Shown in pieces: positions 10,310 to 20,190 of a DNA stretch of 41,507 nucleotides; the stretch's first letter is position 1; the number at the start of each line of letters is the position of its first letter. The notes beneath the pieces were generated by a model. That model was not told the DNA's origin, searched no databases, and saw nothing but the letters and a program-made list of their open reading frames with translations. A program made the translations under genes and the position numbers. Origin of the DNA: Actinomycetota bacterium (GTDB lineage Bacteria > Actinomycetota > Acidimicrobiia > Acidimicrobiales > Ilumatobacteraceae); contig JADWMG010000008.1 in assembly GCA_015767405.1 (NCBI GenBank), forward strand, positions 1 to 41,507. The letters run 5' to 3'.

Positions 10310-10935
10310 TGGCATTCCCAAGTAACAATCCTCGTGACGGCCGCGGCCGTGACAGCCGTGACGGCGACGATGGTGGGCTGCGCGAATCGCGCGTCATCAC
10401 CATCAACCGCGTCGCCAAGGTCGTCAAGGGTGGTCGCCGGTTCTCGTTCACCGCACTCGTTGTGATCGGTGACGGCAACGGCAAGGTTGGCCTCGGCTAT
10501 GGCAAGGCCAAGGAAGTTCCACTCGCTATCCAGAAGGGAACAGAGGAAGCCAAGCGCAACCTCTTCGAAGTCCCGATGGCAGGCAGCACGATCATTCATC
10601 CAGTCCTCGGAACCACTGGTGGTGGCCGGGTCATGATGAAGCCGGCTGCCCCAGGTACCGGAGTCATCGCTGGTGGCGCAGCCCGCGTCATCCTCGAAGA
10701 GGCTGGAGTGCACGACGTGCTCTGCAAGTCGCTGGGATCAGCCAATCACATCAACGTTGCCCGAGCCACAGTCGCCGGACTCAAGTCGCTGCAGCGTCCC
10801 GACGAGGTCGCGGCCCGCCGCGGCATCCCCGCTGACGAGTTTGTGCCCAAGGGTCTGCTCAACGCCTACAACGAACGTCAGAAGGCTCGCTCCGGCGCGG
10901 CCGACACACCTGTCAGCACCGGTGGTGGCTCATGA
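10309..10935 (+). CDS. rpsE: 30S ribosomal protein S5
   Basis: [46 protein letters not shown]. Confidence 0.97.
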   Translation: MAFPSNNPRDGRGRDSRDGDDGGLRESRVITINRVAKVVKGGRRFSFTALVVIGDGNGKVGLGYGKAKEVPLAIQKGTEEAKRNLFEVPMAGSTIIHPVLGTTGGGRVMMKPAAPGTGVIAGGAARVILEEAGVHDVLCKSLGSANHINVARATVAGLKSLQRPDEVAARRGIPADEFVPKGLLNAYNERQKARSGAADTPVSTGGGS

Positions 10936-11123
10936 GTGAAGCAACCATTACGGTGACGCAGGTCAAGTCGTCGATCGGTACGAAACCAAAGCACCGTGGC
11001 ACACTGCGCGCTTTGGGGCTCGGCAAGATTGGCTCGTCCAACACGCTGCCGGACCGCCCAGAAATCCGTGGCATGATCGCCCGGGTTCCTCACCTGATCA
11101 CGGTTTCCGAGAAAGAGAGCTGA
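10932..11123 (+). CDS. rpmD: 50S ribosomal protein L30
   Basis: [51 protein letters not shown]. Confidence 0.96.
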   Translation: MSEATITVTQVKSSIGTKPKHRGTLRALGLGKIGSSNTLPDRPEIRGMIARVPHLITVSEKES

Positions 11124-11125
11124 TC

Positions 11126-11638
11126 ATGAAGGTCCATGAGCTCGCGCCGGCCTCCGGTGCCAAAAAGAGTGCCAAGCGTGTCGGTCGTGGAACCGGCGGC
11201 AAGGGCGGTAAAACCGCAGGTCGCGGCACGAAGGGCCAACGCGCCCGTAATACCGTCGCCCGTGGTTTCGAGGGCGGCCAGATGCCGCTCAAGCAACGAG
11301 TGCCGAAGCTGAGAGGGTTCAACAACCCGTTCCGCGTCGAATATCAGGCAGTGAACCTGCACACGCTTGCCGAGCTGGTCGAGACGACGGGCGAAACAAC
11401 TGTGACGCCCGAAGTACTGGTGGCACAAGGCGTTGTACGCAAGAAGTCTTTCGTGAAGGTGCTTGCCCGGGGTGAGATTTCGACAAAGGTCGATGTGCAC
11501 GTGCACGCAATCTCGAAGTCGGCTGAATCCGCTATCACCGCCGCTGGCGGTACGGTCACGCTGATCCAGCTTCCGTTCAAGGAAGAAGGCAAGGCTGGTC
11601 GTCCCGCAGTGAAGGGCAACCAGTTCGCCAACCGCTGA
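11126..11638 (+). CDS. rplO: 50S ribosomal protein L15
   Basis: MKVHELAPASGAKKSAKRVGRGTGGKGGKTAGRGTKGQRAR. Confidence 0.96.
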   Translation: MKVHELAPASGAKKSAKRVGRGTGGKGGKTAGRGTKGQRARNTVARGFEGGQMPLKQRVPKLRGFNNPFRVEYQAVNLHTLAELVETTGETTVTPEVLVAQGVVRKKSFVKVLARGEISTKVDVHVHAISKSAESAITAAGGTVTLIQLPFKEEGKAGRPAVKGNQFANR

Positions 11639-11698
11639 TTCGCCAGTGATTTCCATCCGCCCGACCGCACAACGCGCAGTGACAAAGGAGCCATCAGC

Positions 11699-13021
11699 GT
11701 GATCTCGAATCTGCTGAACATCTTCAAGGTCCACGACCTTCGAAACAAGATTCTGTTCGTTGTTGCAATGGTCGTGGTGTATCGCCTTGGCGTCGCTATT
11801 CGTGTGCCCGGAGTCGACCCGATCGCCATCGAGCAACTTCGCGAGTCAGCGGGGGAACAGGGCGCGCTCGGCTTCTTGAATTTGTTCTCGGGTGGGGCCT
11901 TCGAGAGCTTCTCGATCTTCGCGCTCGGCATCATGCCCTACATCACGGCGAGCATCATCATGCAGGTGCTGGGTGTCGTGATTCCCAAGCTCGAAGAGCT
12001 TCAGCAAGAGGGTGCTGTTGGCCAACGCAAGATCACGCAGTACACCCGTTACGTAACCATTGGCCTGGCAACTCTGCAGGCCACGGGGTTGGTATTCATC
12101 TTCGGAACTGGCCGTGGTACGGCGTTCTTCTCCGCGGCAAGCGCGGCGCCAACAGTGCCTTTGCTGCCTGATGGCGTCTGGCCGCGTGGTTACCTGATCA
12201 TTCCGACTCTCGTTTGCGGTACGGCTGTTCTGATGTGGATTGCCGAGCTGATATCTCAGCGAGGAATCGGCAATGGCATGTCGATGATCATCTTCGCTTC
12301 TGTTGTGGCGTCGTTGCCAGGCGGTTTCTGGGGCATTCTCCAGCTCAACAAGGTGTTCTGGTTCGTGGCGATGGTGCTGCTCACCTTTGGTATCATCGTT
12401 TCGGTTGTCTACGTCGACCTTGGGCAACGGCGCATTCCGGTGCAGTTTGCCAAACGTGTGGTCGGCCGCAAGATGATGGGTGGACAGAACACCTATATTC
12501 CGCTGAAGGTCAACCAGTCCGGCGTTATCCCGATCATCTTCGCCAGTTCGATACTGCTGCTTCCGGTCATTCTGTCGCAGTTCCTCGGTTCCGGTGAAGG
12601 GTGGCGAGGCGAGGTTGCGAGCTTTGTCGATCAGTACATCGTCAACCCGCAGAACTGGGTATACATCACGCTCTTTGCCCTGATGATCATCGCGTTCGCC
12701 TATTTCTACAACTCGATCGCCTTTGACCCAGTGCGCCAAGCCGACCAGCTGCGCCGCCAGGGCGGCTTCATTCCGGGCGTGCGCCCCGGGCCGCAGACCG
12801 AGCGCTATCTCGCCAAAGCCGTGAACCGGATCACGCTGCCCGGTGCCGTGTTCATCGCGATCATCGCGATTTTGCCATACATCTTGTTGATCATGGCCGG
12901 CATCAACTCGTTCGGGTTCGCCGGCACGAGTGTGCTGATCTCGGTCGGCGTTTCGCTCGAGCTGATGCGCCAGATCGACAGCCAGCTGACACTGCGCAAC
13001 TACGAGGGATTCCTCAAGTAG
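11699..13021 (+). CDS. secY: Preprotein translocase subunit SecY
   Basis: Multi-TM protein, GTG start; YRLGVAIRVPGVDP...GIMPYITASIIMQVL...QRGIGNGMSMIIFASVV...GGFIPGVRPGPQTERYL. Confidence 0.97.
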   Translation: MISNLLNIFKVHDLRNKILFVVAMVVVYRLGVAIRVPGVDPIAIEQLRESAGEQGALGFLNLFSGGAFESFSIFALGIMPYITASIIMQVLGVVIPKLEELQQEGAVGQRKITQYTRYVTIGLATLQATGLVFIFGTGRGTAFFSAASAAPTVPLLPDGVWPRGYLIIPTLVCGTAVLMWIAELISQRGIGNGMSMIIFASVVASLPGGFWGILQLNKVFWFVAMVLLTFGIIVSVVYVDLGQRRIPVQFAKRVVGRKMMGGQNTYIPLKVNQSGVIPIIFASSILLLPVILSQFLGSGEGWRGEVASFVDQYIVNPQNWVYITLFALMIIAFAYFYNSIAFDPVRQADQLRRQGGFIPGVRPGPQTERYLAKAVNRITLPGAVFIAIIAILPYILLIMAGINSFGFAGTSVLISVGVSLELMRQIDSQLTLRNYEGFLK

Positions 13022-13028
13022 GTCTGCA

Positions 13029-13688
13029 GTGATCCCCGGCGCCCGCCTCATAATCCTCGGGCGACAGGGTGCTGGCAAAGGCACGCAATGTGTGCGGTTG
13101 TCCCGGCACTTCGTCGTACCCCACATCTCCACTGGAGATATGCTGCGCGCCGCCAGTCGAGAGGGCACAGCGCTCGGTCTGAAAGCAAAGAAGATCATGG
13201 ACGACGGTGGCCTCGTAGGGGACGCTGTGATGATCGGGCTTGTCGATGAGCGTTTGGCAGCTGCCGACGCTCTGACGCGTGGCTACATCCTCGACGGGTT
13301 TCCCCGGACGATTGAACAGGCAGATGCGCTCGACAGGATTGCCGGAGAACGTCCCATTGACGTGGTGCTCGACCTCAACGTGCCGCGTGAAATCGTGTTG
13401 CAGCGGATCTCCGCTCGCCGCGTCTGTCGTGACTGCGGTACCAACTACACGGCGACCGGCAACGATCCGGACCCGTGGATCTGTGACGTTTGCGGTGGCG
13501 ATGTGATGCAACGCGAAGACGACACGCCCGAATCGGTCAACCGGCGTCTCGATCTCTACGAAGAGCAGACGTTTCCGTTGATAAAGCACTACGGCGATCA
13601 GAACCGCCTGGTGGTGATCAACGGCATCGGTCACCCCGACGACGTCTTCGATCGTCTGGTCAAAGCCGTCGACGCAAATCGCAACTGA
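13029..13688 (+). CDS. adk: Adenylate kinase (four-Cys lid)
   Basis: GRQGAGKGTQ P-loop, HISTGDMLRAA, DGFPRTIEQA, lid CRDCGTNY...CDVCGG. Confidence 0.96.
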   Translation: MIPGARLIILGRQGAGKGTQCVRLSRHFVVPHISTGDMLRAASREGTALGLKAKKIMDDGGLVGDAVMIGLVDERLAAADALTRGYILDGFPRTIEQADALDRIAGERPIDVVLDLNVPREIVLQRISARRVCRDCGTNYTATGNDPDPWICDVCGGDVMQREDDTPESVNRRLDLYEEQTFPLIKHYGDQNRLVVINGIGHPDDVFDRLVKAVDANRN

Positions 13689-13700
13689 TAGCCAAAACCA

Positions 13701-13751
13701 CGTTTGTATGTGGTTTTTCGGTCAGGACGACCAAAAAATTACATACAAACG
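13701..13751. repeat. Palindromic element family A, copy 2 (23-position stem hairpin); may act as bidirectional terminator
   Basis: CGTTTGTATGTGGTTTTTCGGTC-AGGAC-GACCAAAAAATTACATACAAACG; lies between convergent adk and the minus-strand lipoprotein gene. Confidence 0.85.
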
Positions 13752-13769
13752 AAGAATTGATGGCGAAGA

Positions 13770-15206
13770 CTAGAAGCCGATGATGGTCAATGACTTGATC
13801 GAGGATGTGAACGCGTCGCTCGCTGGGTCGAACTGATCCAAGAAGTTGACTCCGAGCGAGGACTGAAGCTCGCCCGGTTCACTCGTGATGGTCGATCGGG
13901 ACACGTCGAGCCAGATCGAATCCGGATCAGACGAGATGAGATTGGCGGTTGTGAAGTCGACGCCGTCACCCTTCTCGATATCGATGGATGTCAGCGTGGC
14001 GGTAGTTGGGTCGAGGACACGAAGTGGCGCATCCTCTCGCCAGTCCATGATCCAGAGTCGATCGTCCAAGAACCGCAAGTCGGCCTGGGTGAGCGACGAG
14101 ACGGAGGTGATGTCATCATCCCCGTCGCCCGAGTCATACGCGACTGTGTCGCCGCCGAGCGGCCACACATTGACGATCGAGTTGGTCGCGAGGTCGAATT
14201 CCACGATTCCTCCCAGTGCCGCCGACGGGGACTCGCTGTCCCAATGAACGCCGAATGCACTGAAAATCCACCAGAGGCTGCCATCGCCCTCGACGTAGGT
14301 GCCGTTCGAGACCTTCGGTTCGACGAGTCTGAGAACGTCTGGGGCTCGGTCGAGTGGAATGGGTTCTCCGGTTTCGGTCACCGCGTACTCGTTGATTTCC
14401 TCAGGTGCCAGCAGGTCACTGAGGTTGATCTCGGCATCGGAACCGCACCACTCCACCAACGGCTCGATTTCACCTGTAATGGCATCGAGTGTGGCTGGCC
14501 ACCCGTTACTGAGACCGGCGAGCGTGCCGTCGCTGAGGACGAGCTCGTCTCTGATGTCGCCCGTGCAAGTGGTTCCATCGTCGGTAGTGACTTCGTACGG
14601 AAGGCTTTTGAATTCGTTCCCAGCGGCGCCGGTTGAGGAATCGAAGCTGAGGTACGTGACATCGTCAGGGTCAGCGAAGCTCTCGCGTGTCACCCAAACT
14701 GTCGTATCAGCGCCACCGATTAGTTCGAAGGCGATCACATCAGTGTCGTCGTCTGTTTCGCGATCGGTGCCGAGCTGAAGAATCTCGACGCCTTCACCCG
14801 AGGCGAGCTCGACCTTTCCGATACCGACCTCATGCGACCAAGACTGGCCGTCGATCGTCGTGGCGGTCAGTACGTAGGCGCTGTCACCAATCAGGATCGG
14901 TTGGTTTTGGCGGTCTGTGAACTCAACACCGTCCATCGCTAGATCTCGGACCTCGTCGGTCGCACGGTCGATCGCGTACAGCCCGAGTTCGGGCGAGAGG
15001 AGCGAAACAACAGGGCCGTTGATTGGTTCACCGTCGGCCGTGCTGTCGTTCGTGTTAGCGGCTTCTAGTGATCCGTTGCTCTGCGTTTCGCTACTTGACG
15101 TATCGACCGGGTTATCGGAGCCGCCAGAACCGCTGGATTCTCCGCCACCGCACGACGCCGTGGCAATCATCGCGACGGCACACGGAAGGGCGAGTCGAAT
15201 ACGCAT
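13770..15206 (-). CDS. Secreted lipoprotein, function unknown (possible beta-propeller-like repeats)
   Basis: Start taken at MRIRLALPC...; signal peptide with lipobox ATASCGGG; Ser/Gly linker; repeated DSxWLDVSR/DRLWIMDW/GSLWWIF-type blades. Confidence 0.75.
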   Translation of the reverse strand: MRIRLALPCAVAMIATASCGGGESSGSGGSDNPVDTSSSETQSNGSLEAANTNDSTADGEPINGPVVSLLSPELGLYAIDRATDEVRDLAMDGVEFTDRQNQPILIGDSAYVLTATTIDGQSWSHEVGIGKVELASGEGVEILQLGTDRETDDDTDVIAFELIGGADTTVWVTRESFADPDDVTYLSFDSSTGAAGNEFKSLPYEVTTDDGTTCTGDIRDELVLSDGTLAGLSNGWPATLDAITGEIEPLVEWCGSDAEINLSDLLAPEEINEYAVTETGEPIPLDRAPDVLRLVEPKVSNGTYVEGDGSLWWIFSAFGVHWDSESPSAALGGIVEFDLATNSIVNVWPLGGDTVAYDSGDGDDDITSVSSLTQADLRFLDDRLWIMDWREDAPLRVLDPTTATLTSIDIEKGDGVDFTTANLISSDPDSIWLDVSRSTITSEPGELQSSLGVNFLDQFDPASDAFTSSIKSLTIIGF

Positions 15207-15322
15207 GGAAACGACCATAGATCGATGGCGATTGGGGATGCTGCGAATAGTGCTGAACGTCATGTGCGTCTCGAGGACGCTCCACTGGCGCGTAAGTGTC
15301 GTCGCTTGGTCATAATCGTGTG

Positions 15323-16060
15323 ATGGTCGATACCGAACCGGTGACGACGAAGCGGCGGGGGCGCCCTCCCGCTTCTGACTCGACTGAAACGCGTCGGGCG
15401 ATATTCGACAACTCTCGCAGGTTGTTTGCCGAACGCGGCTATGGCGAAGTGACGAACAAGGAAGTGGCCTCGGCCGCTGGTATCACGACTGGGGCGCTCT
15501 ACCACTACGTCGATTCGAAGCTTGACCTCTACGTCGAGGTGTACCGAGACCTGCAGGACCGCGTATATGGCCGATTCAACGAGGCTGTCGATGCCTCCGA
15601 CACGTTTCTGGGAAAGCTCGAGGGGATTCTCGAGGCGGCGAATGCGATGAACGAAGAGGACTACACGCTGGCTTTGTTAGTCGGCACGGTACGCGCCGAC
15701 ATGCGGCGATTCCCGGAGATCAGGCGTCGACTGGCGCAGAGCGTTCGGCGACGCGATCGCTTCTTCGCTGACATCGTCGACGTGGGCGTGGCAACTGGCG
15801 AAATTGCACCCGAGTACCGAGACTCGTTCGCCGAGCTGATTCGGATCCTGCTGATCGGTCTGACAGAGGGCGGGACCGAATCGGTCGTGGTCAGAATCAG
15901 GGATTTGTGTGAGCAGACACTGGAGCGCCGCCGGTTTTTGCTGACACAAACCTTCGGCTCGAGCAGAATCGGCCCATTTCCAGCTTGTTTGACAGCCCTA
16001 GCATACGTATGGCGAAATCCAGGGGATCTCACCCGTGGTTCTCCGAAAATGCACCGCTAG
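15323..16060 (+). CDS. TetR/AcrR-family transcriptional regulator
   Basis: N-terminal HTH: RRAIFDNSRRLFAERGYGEVTNKEVASAAGITTGALYHYVDSKLDLY; ATG at 15323 assumed. Confidence 0.9.
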   Translation: MVDTEPVTTKRRGRPPASDSTETRRAIFDNSRRLFAERGYGEVTNKEVASAAGITTGALYHYVDSKLDLYVEVYRDLQDRVYGRFNEAVDASDTFLGKLEGILEAANAMNEEDYTLALLVGTVRADMRRFPEIRRRLAQSVRRRDRFFADIVDVGVATGEIAPEYRDSFAELIRILLIGLTEGGTESVVVRIRDLCEQTLERRRFLLTQTFGSSRIGPFPACLTALAYVWRNPGDLTRGSPKMHR

Positions 16061-16144
16061 CATGACTCGTCGGCTTGTTCGCAGGCCGCGGCGCTGTGCG
16101 TCGCAAGCAATTCGTCATGTCCGTAGCGTCAGCACCTCGCTGTC

Positions 16145-16396
16145 GTGCCCCATCCCGGTGAGGAGAAGCCCCTGCCAAAGCCCAAGGAAGATGCGATCGT
16201 GCTGGAAGGCAAGATCCTCGAATCGCTGCCGAACGCCATGTTCAAGGTCGAACTTGAAAACGGCCATGCAGTCTTGGCACATATCTCCGGAAAGATGCGG
16301 ATGCACTACATCCGTATTCTCCCCGGCGACAAGGTGCAGGTGGAACTCACCCCATACGACCTCACCCGAGGTCGCATTACGTACAGATACAAATAG
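16145..16396 (+). CDS. infA: Translation initiation factor IF-1
   Basis: [69 protein letters not shown]. Confidence 0.96.
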   Translation: MPHPGEEKPLPKPKEDAIVLEGKILESLPNAMFKVELENGHAVLAHISGKMRMHYIRILPGDKVQVELTPYDLTRGRITYRYK

Positions 16397-16416
16397 TAAG
16401 CAAGTAGAGAGCAACC

Positions 16417-16530
16417 ATGAAAGTACGACCCAGCGTCAAACCGATGTGCGATAACTGCAAGGTGATTCGTCGCCACCGTCGCGTCATGGTCATCTGCACA
16501 AACCCCCGCCACAAACAGCGGCAGGGCTGA
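16417..16530 (+). CDS. rpmJ: 50S ribosomal protein L36 (Cys-containing form), absent from the supplied ORF track
   Basis: Direct translation [37 protein letters not shown], zinc ribbon C-x2-C-x12-C-x4-H. Confidence 0.96.
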   Translation: MKVRPSVKPMCDNCKVIRRHRRVMVICTNPRHKQRQG

Positions 16531-16542
16531 GGAGCTACATCA

Positions 16543-16923
16543 ATGGCACGTATTGCCGGAGTCGACATCCCCCGCGAAAAGCACGTGGATATCTCGCTCA
16601 CCTACATCTATGGAATCGGTCTGTCGACCTCGCAGAAGATCTGCACGGTCCTCGAACTGGACCAAGACACCAAGGTGTCTGATCTGACTGAGGGCGAGGT
16701 CAACCAGATCCGCACATACATCGATCAGAATCTCGTAGTCGAGGGCGACCTGCGTCGTGAGGTCCAGGGCGACATCAAGCGCAAGGTCGAAATCGGCTGC
16801 CTGCAGGGTGTCCGTCACCGCAAGGGCCTGCCCGTTCGCGGTCAGCGCACCCACACCAACGCTCGTACCCGCAAGGGCCCGAAGCGCACGGTTGCCAACA
16901 AGAAGAAGGCAGTGAGGAAGTAA
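16543..16923 (+). CDS. rpsM: 30S ribosomal protein S13
   Basis: [26 protein letters not shown]...[27 protein letters not shown]. Confidence 0.97.
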   Translation: MARIAGVDIPREKHVDISLTYIYGIGLSTSQKICTVLELDQDTKVSDLTEGEVNQIRTYIDQNLVVEGDLRREVQGDIKRKVEIGCLQGVRHRKGLPVRGQRTHTNARTRKGPKRTVANKKKAVRK

Positions 16924-17318
16924 TGGCCAAGCCAACAGCGACTCGGCGTCCACGTAAGCGCGATCGCAAGAATGTCAGTACAGGCATCATCCACATCAAG
17001 AGTTCGTTCAACAACACGATTGTCTCCATCACCGACACCGAGGGCAACGTCATTGCCTGGGCATCGTCGGGAGCGGTTGGTTACAAAGGCAGCCGCAAGA
17101 GCACGCCGTTTGCCGCTCAGCAAGCCGCCGAGAAGGCCGGCAAGGCAGCCATCGAGCACGGCATGCGTCGCGCTGAAGTACAGGTGAAGGGCCCGGGCTC
17201 CGGCCGCGACACCGCAGTTCGTTCAATCCAGCAAACCGGCATCGAGGTCACGTCGATCAAAGATGTCACCCCGGTTCCATTCAATGGTTGCCGGCAACCG
17301 AAGCGTCGGAGGGGCTGA
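16923..17318 (+). CDS. rpsK: 30S ribosomal protein S11
   Basis: [46 protein letters not shown]. Confidence 0.97.
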   Translation: MAKPTATRRPRKRDRKNVSTGIIHIKSSFNNTIVSITDTEGNVIAWASSGAVGYKGSRKSTPFAAQQAAEKAGKAAIEHGMRRAEVQVKGPGSGRDTAVRSIQQTGIEVTSIKDVTPVPFNGCRQPKRRRG

Positions 17319-17321
17319 GTC

Positions 17322-17939
17322 ATGGCTCGTTACACCGGACCCAAGGTGCGTATCTCGCGTCGCCTCGGCACAAACATCTTCGAAAACGAAAAAGGTCGTA
17401 AGGCGCTCGAGCGTCGGCCGTTCCCGCCGGGCCAGCACGGCCGTACACGGCGTCGCAACTCAGGCAGCGAGTACCTCGCCCAGATGCAAGAGAAGCAGAA
17501 GGCCAAGTACATCTACGGCCTGCTCGAGCGGCAGTTTCACAAGACCTACATGGAGGCGATTCACCTCGATGGTCCGACCGGTGAAGTTCTTCTCCGTCTG
17601 CTCGAACAGCGTCTCGACAACGTCGTGTACCGCGCTGGTTGGGCATCAAGCCGTCCGCAGGCCCGTCAGTTCGTCAACCACGGGCTGATTCAGGTTGACG
17701 GCAAACGCGTCGATATTGCCAGCTTCCGCTGCAAAGTTGGTCACGTGATCTCACTGTCGCCCAAGGCACAGAAGATGATCGTGATTCAACACAACATCGA
17801 CGTGCTCGATCGTTCCCTCGTGGGTTGGCTCGAATCAAGTGACGGCGGCAAAGCAGTCATGATCCGCACTCTGCCAGAGCGCGAGCACATCGACGCACCC
17901 GTTCGCGAGTCGCTCATCGTCGAGCTGTACTCCAAGTAA
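17322..17939 (+). CDS. rpsD: 30S ribosomal protein S4
   Basis: MARYTGPKVRISRRLG...LLERQF...QARQFVNHGLIQVDGKRVDIASF. Confidence 0.97.
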   Translation: MARYTGPKVRISRRLGTNIFENEKGRKALERRPFPPGQHGRTRRRNSGSEYLAQMQEKQKAKYIYGLLERQFHKTYMEAIHLDGPTGEVLLRLLEQRLDNVVYRAGWASSRPQARQFVNHGLIQVDGKRVDIASFRCKVGHVISLSPKAQKMIVIQHNIDVLDRSLVGWLESSDGGKAVMIRTLPEREHIDAPVRESLIVELYSK

Positions 17940-18003
17940 TCCATCCGTCTGTCAACTGGTCACCCCCCGTTCGAATACCTGTTCTTGAAAGGTCCCGGCA
18001 CAA

Positions 18004-18936
18004 ATGCTCGTCATGCAGCGCCCCACCATCGAAGCTCTCGGTGAGGAGTCAAACAATCGTCAGAGTTTTGCCGTAGGCCCGCTCGAGCCCGGCTTTGGTC
18101 ACACTCTCGGCAACTCGCTTCGGCGCACACTCCTGTCCTCGATCCCCGGAGCCGCGATCACCACGGCTCGTTTCGACGAATCGCTTCACGAGTTCGACAC
18201 GATCCCCGGTGTGGCCGAAGACCTCACAGACATCATTCTCAACCTGAAAGACGTGGTTGTCACCTCGCATTCCGAGGAGGCAGTAACGCTTCGCCTCGAT
18301 GCGCGCGGCTCAGGTGTAGTCACCGCCGGTGATATCGAGTGTCCGGCCGACATCGAGATTCTCAACAAGGATCTGCCAATCGCCACTCTCAACTCGAAGG
18401 GCCGCCTCGCGATCGACCTCACAGTCGAGCAGGGCCGTGGCTACTTGTCGAGCAACCGTGAAGACGACAACCGCACCATCGGGGTCATCCCGATCGATGC
18501 GATCTTCAGTTCTGTGCGTCGCGTCTCATTCCAGGTCGAGCCCACACGCGTCGAGCAATCGACCAACTACGACCGCCTCGTACTCGACATTGATACTGAT
18601 GGCTCCATCACGCCGAGCGAGGCTCTCGCGTCGGCTGGTGCAACGCTGCGTTCGCTCGTCGACCTCGTGGCCACCATGTCCGATGAGCCGCAGGGCCTGG
18701 AACTCGGCGAGATTGTCGACACCACGGTCAGCTCGCCTGACCTCGACCTGCCGATCGAAGACCTCGATCTTTCGGAGCGTCCGAACAACTGCCTCAAGCG
18801 CGCTCAGGTCAATACGGTTGGCGAACTCTTGACCAAGAACGAAGACGATCTGCTCAACATCACCAACTTCGGTCAGAAGAGCCTTGACGAAGTAAAGGCC
18901 AAGCTCGACGAACGTGGGCTCACGCTTCGCGGCTGA
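18004..18936 (+). CDS. rpoA: DNA-directed RNA polymerase subunit alpha
   Basis: FAVGPLEPGFGHTLGNSLRRTLLSSIPGAAIT...C-terminal NCLKRAQVNTVGELLTKNEDDLLNITNFGQKSLDEVK. Confidence 0.97.
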   Translation: MLVMQRPTIEALGEESNNRQSFAVGPLEPGFGHTLGNSLRRTLLSSIPGAAITTARFDESLHEFDTIPGVAEDLTDIILNLKDVVVTSHSEEAVTLRLDARGSGVVTAGDIECPADIEILNKDLPIATLNSKGRLAIDLTVEQGRGYLSSNREDDNRTIGVIPIDAIFSSVRRVSFQVEPTRVEQSTNYDRLVLDIDTDGSITPSEALASAGATLRSLVDLVATMSDEPQGLELGEIVDTTVSSPDLDLPIEDLDLSERPNNCLKRAQVNTVGELLTKNEDDLLNITNFGQKSLDEVKAKLDERGLTLRG

Positions 18937-18966
18937 GCCTCCACGAATACGAAAGACGATTGATCC

Positions 18967-19335
18967 ATGCCTACTCCACGCCGATCCCGCCGATTTGGTA
19001 GCTCCGCTGCCCACCAGCGCCTGATGATGGCCAACCTTGCTGCGTCACTGTTCGCGGCCGAGGGAATTACCACGTCTGAGGCCAAGGCCAAGCATCTCCG
19101 CCCGATTGCAGAGAAGTTGATCACTAAAGCGAAGAAGGCTCAGGAAGAGGGCCCCATGCAGGTCCATCGGATCCGTCAGATCCAGGCTTTCCTCGGCGAT
19201 CAGGAGATGACCTACAAACTCGTGCACGATGTTGCACCTCGCTATGCAGAGCGCAACGGTGGGTACACCCGCATTCTGAAACTGGGTACTCGCTCCGGTG
19301 ACAGCGCCGAAATGGCGCGCATCGAACTCGTCTGA
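18967..19335 (+). CDS. rplQ: 50S ribosomal protein L17
   Basis: FGSSAAHQRLMMANLAASLFAAEGITTSEAKAKHLRPIAEKLIT. Confidence 0.96.
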   Translation: MPTPRRSRRFGSSAAHQRLMMANLAASLFAAEGITTSEAKAKHLRPIAEKLITKAKKAQEEGPMQVHRIRQIQAFLGDQEMTYKLVHDVAPRYAERNGGYTRILKLGTRSGDSAEMARIELV

Positions 19336-19371
19336 TCCAAGGGCTTCCGGCCTGCGGCTGATCGGCACGAC

Positions 19372-20190
19372 GTGTCCGAAATGATGCCGCGTAACATCCG
19401 ACTACTTCTCGCGTACGACGGCACCAACTTCCGCGGGTTCGCCGATAGCGAAGGCGTGACCACCGTGATGGGGGAGTTGACGGCCGCCATCGAACGTGTC
19501 GTTCGCTGCCCTGTCGAGCTCACCGGGTCCGGGCGTACCGATGCAGGCGTGCATGCGTGGGGACAGGTGGTGTCAGGCCTGCTTCCTGCCGATACAGATC
19601 TCGGCCGTCTCGCTCACAGCGTGAATCGGATGTGCGGCCCGGCGCTCTCGATACGCGAAATCGAGTGGGCGGACGGTGAATTCTCGGCCCGGTTCTCCGC
19701 AACAGCGCGCACCTATCGCTACGACGTGTGGAACCACCAAACACCGCACCCGTTGCTTTCTCGATTCACCTGGCATGTACCAGGTTCGCTCGACGTCGAA
19801 GCGATGAACCACGCGGCAGATCGCCTTCTCGGCGAACACGACTACTCCTCATTCTGTCGTCGGCCCAAGCCGGCGCCAGGCCAACCAGAACGCAGTCTCG
19901 TTCGTCGGCTGAAGGTTGCGCACTGGGCTCGCGTCAACCCGGAAGATCCCGATCAGGAGCCGCTAGTCAGGTTTGAGATCACCGCGACCTCATTTTGCCA
20001 CCAGATGGTGCGGAGCATCGTTGGCACCCTCGTGGAGGTTGGTCAGGGTCGCCGGACGCCCGAGTCGATTGCAGAGACTCTCGACGCGCGCGATCGAGCA
20101 ACAGCAGGTGCAGTGGCGCCGCCGACGGGCCTCGTACTCTGGAGTGTCGATTTCAGCGGTTCGAGGTGGGACTCAGGAGGGGACGTCTGA
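19372..20190 (+). CDS. truA: tRNA pseudouridine(38-40) synthase
   Basis: LLLAYDGTNFRGFA...GSGRTDAGVHAWGQV...FCHQMVRSIVGTLVEVGQGRR. Confidence 0.95.
   Translation: MSEMMPRNIRLLLAYDGTNFRGFADSEGVTTVMGELTAAIERVVRCPVELTGSGRTDAGVHAWGQVVSGLLPADTDLGRLAHSVNRMCGPALSIREIEWADGEFSARFSATARTYRYDVWNHQTPHPLLSRFTWHVPGSLDVEAMNHAADRLLGEHDYSSFCRRPKPAPGQPERSLVRRLKVAHWARVNPEDPDQEPLVRFEITATSFCHQMVRSIVGTLVEVGQGRRTPESIAETLDARDRATAGAVAPPTGLVLWSVDFSGSRWDSGGDV

Noticed and set aside
11846-13198. 450-aa minus-strand ORF antisense to secY/adk
   Set aside because: It is complementary to the strongly conserved secY coding sequence. The His/Asp/Arg-rich composition is typical of antisense frames.
15266-15280. GCGTC-TCGAG-GACGC inverted repeat upstream of the TetR gene as a TetR operator
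   Set aside because: The arms are only 5 bp and there is no second copy. Chance occurrence is likely in GC-rich DNA, so it was not called as a feature.
15989-16013. TTGACA near the 3' end of the TetR gene as an infA promoter
   Set aside because: The -35 match is perfect, but no acceptable -10 lies at 16-18 bp spacing.
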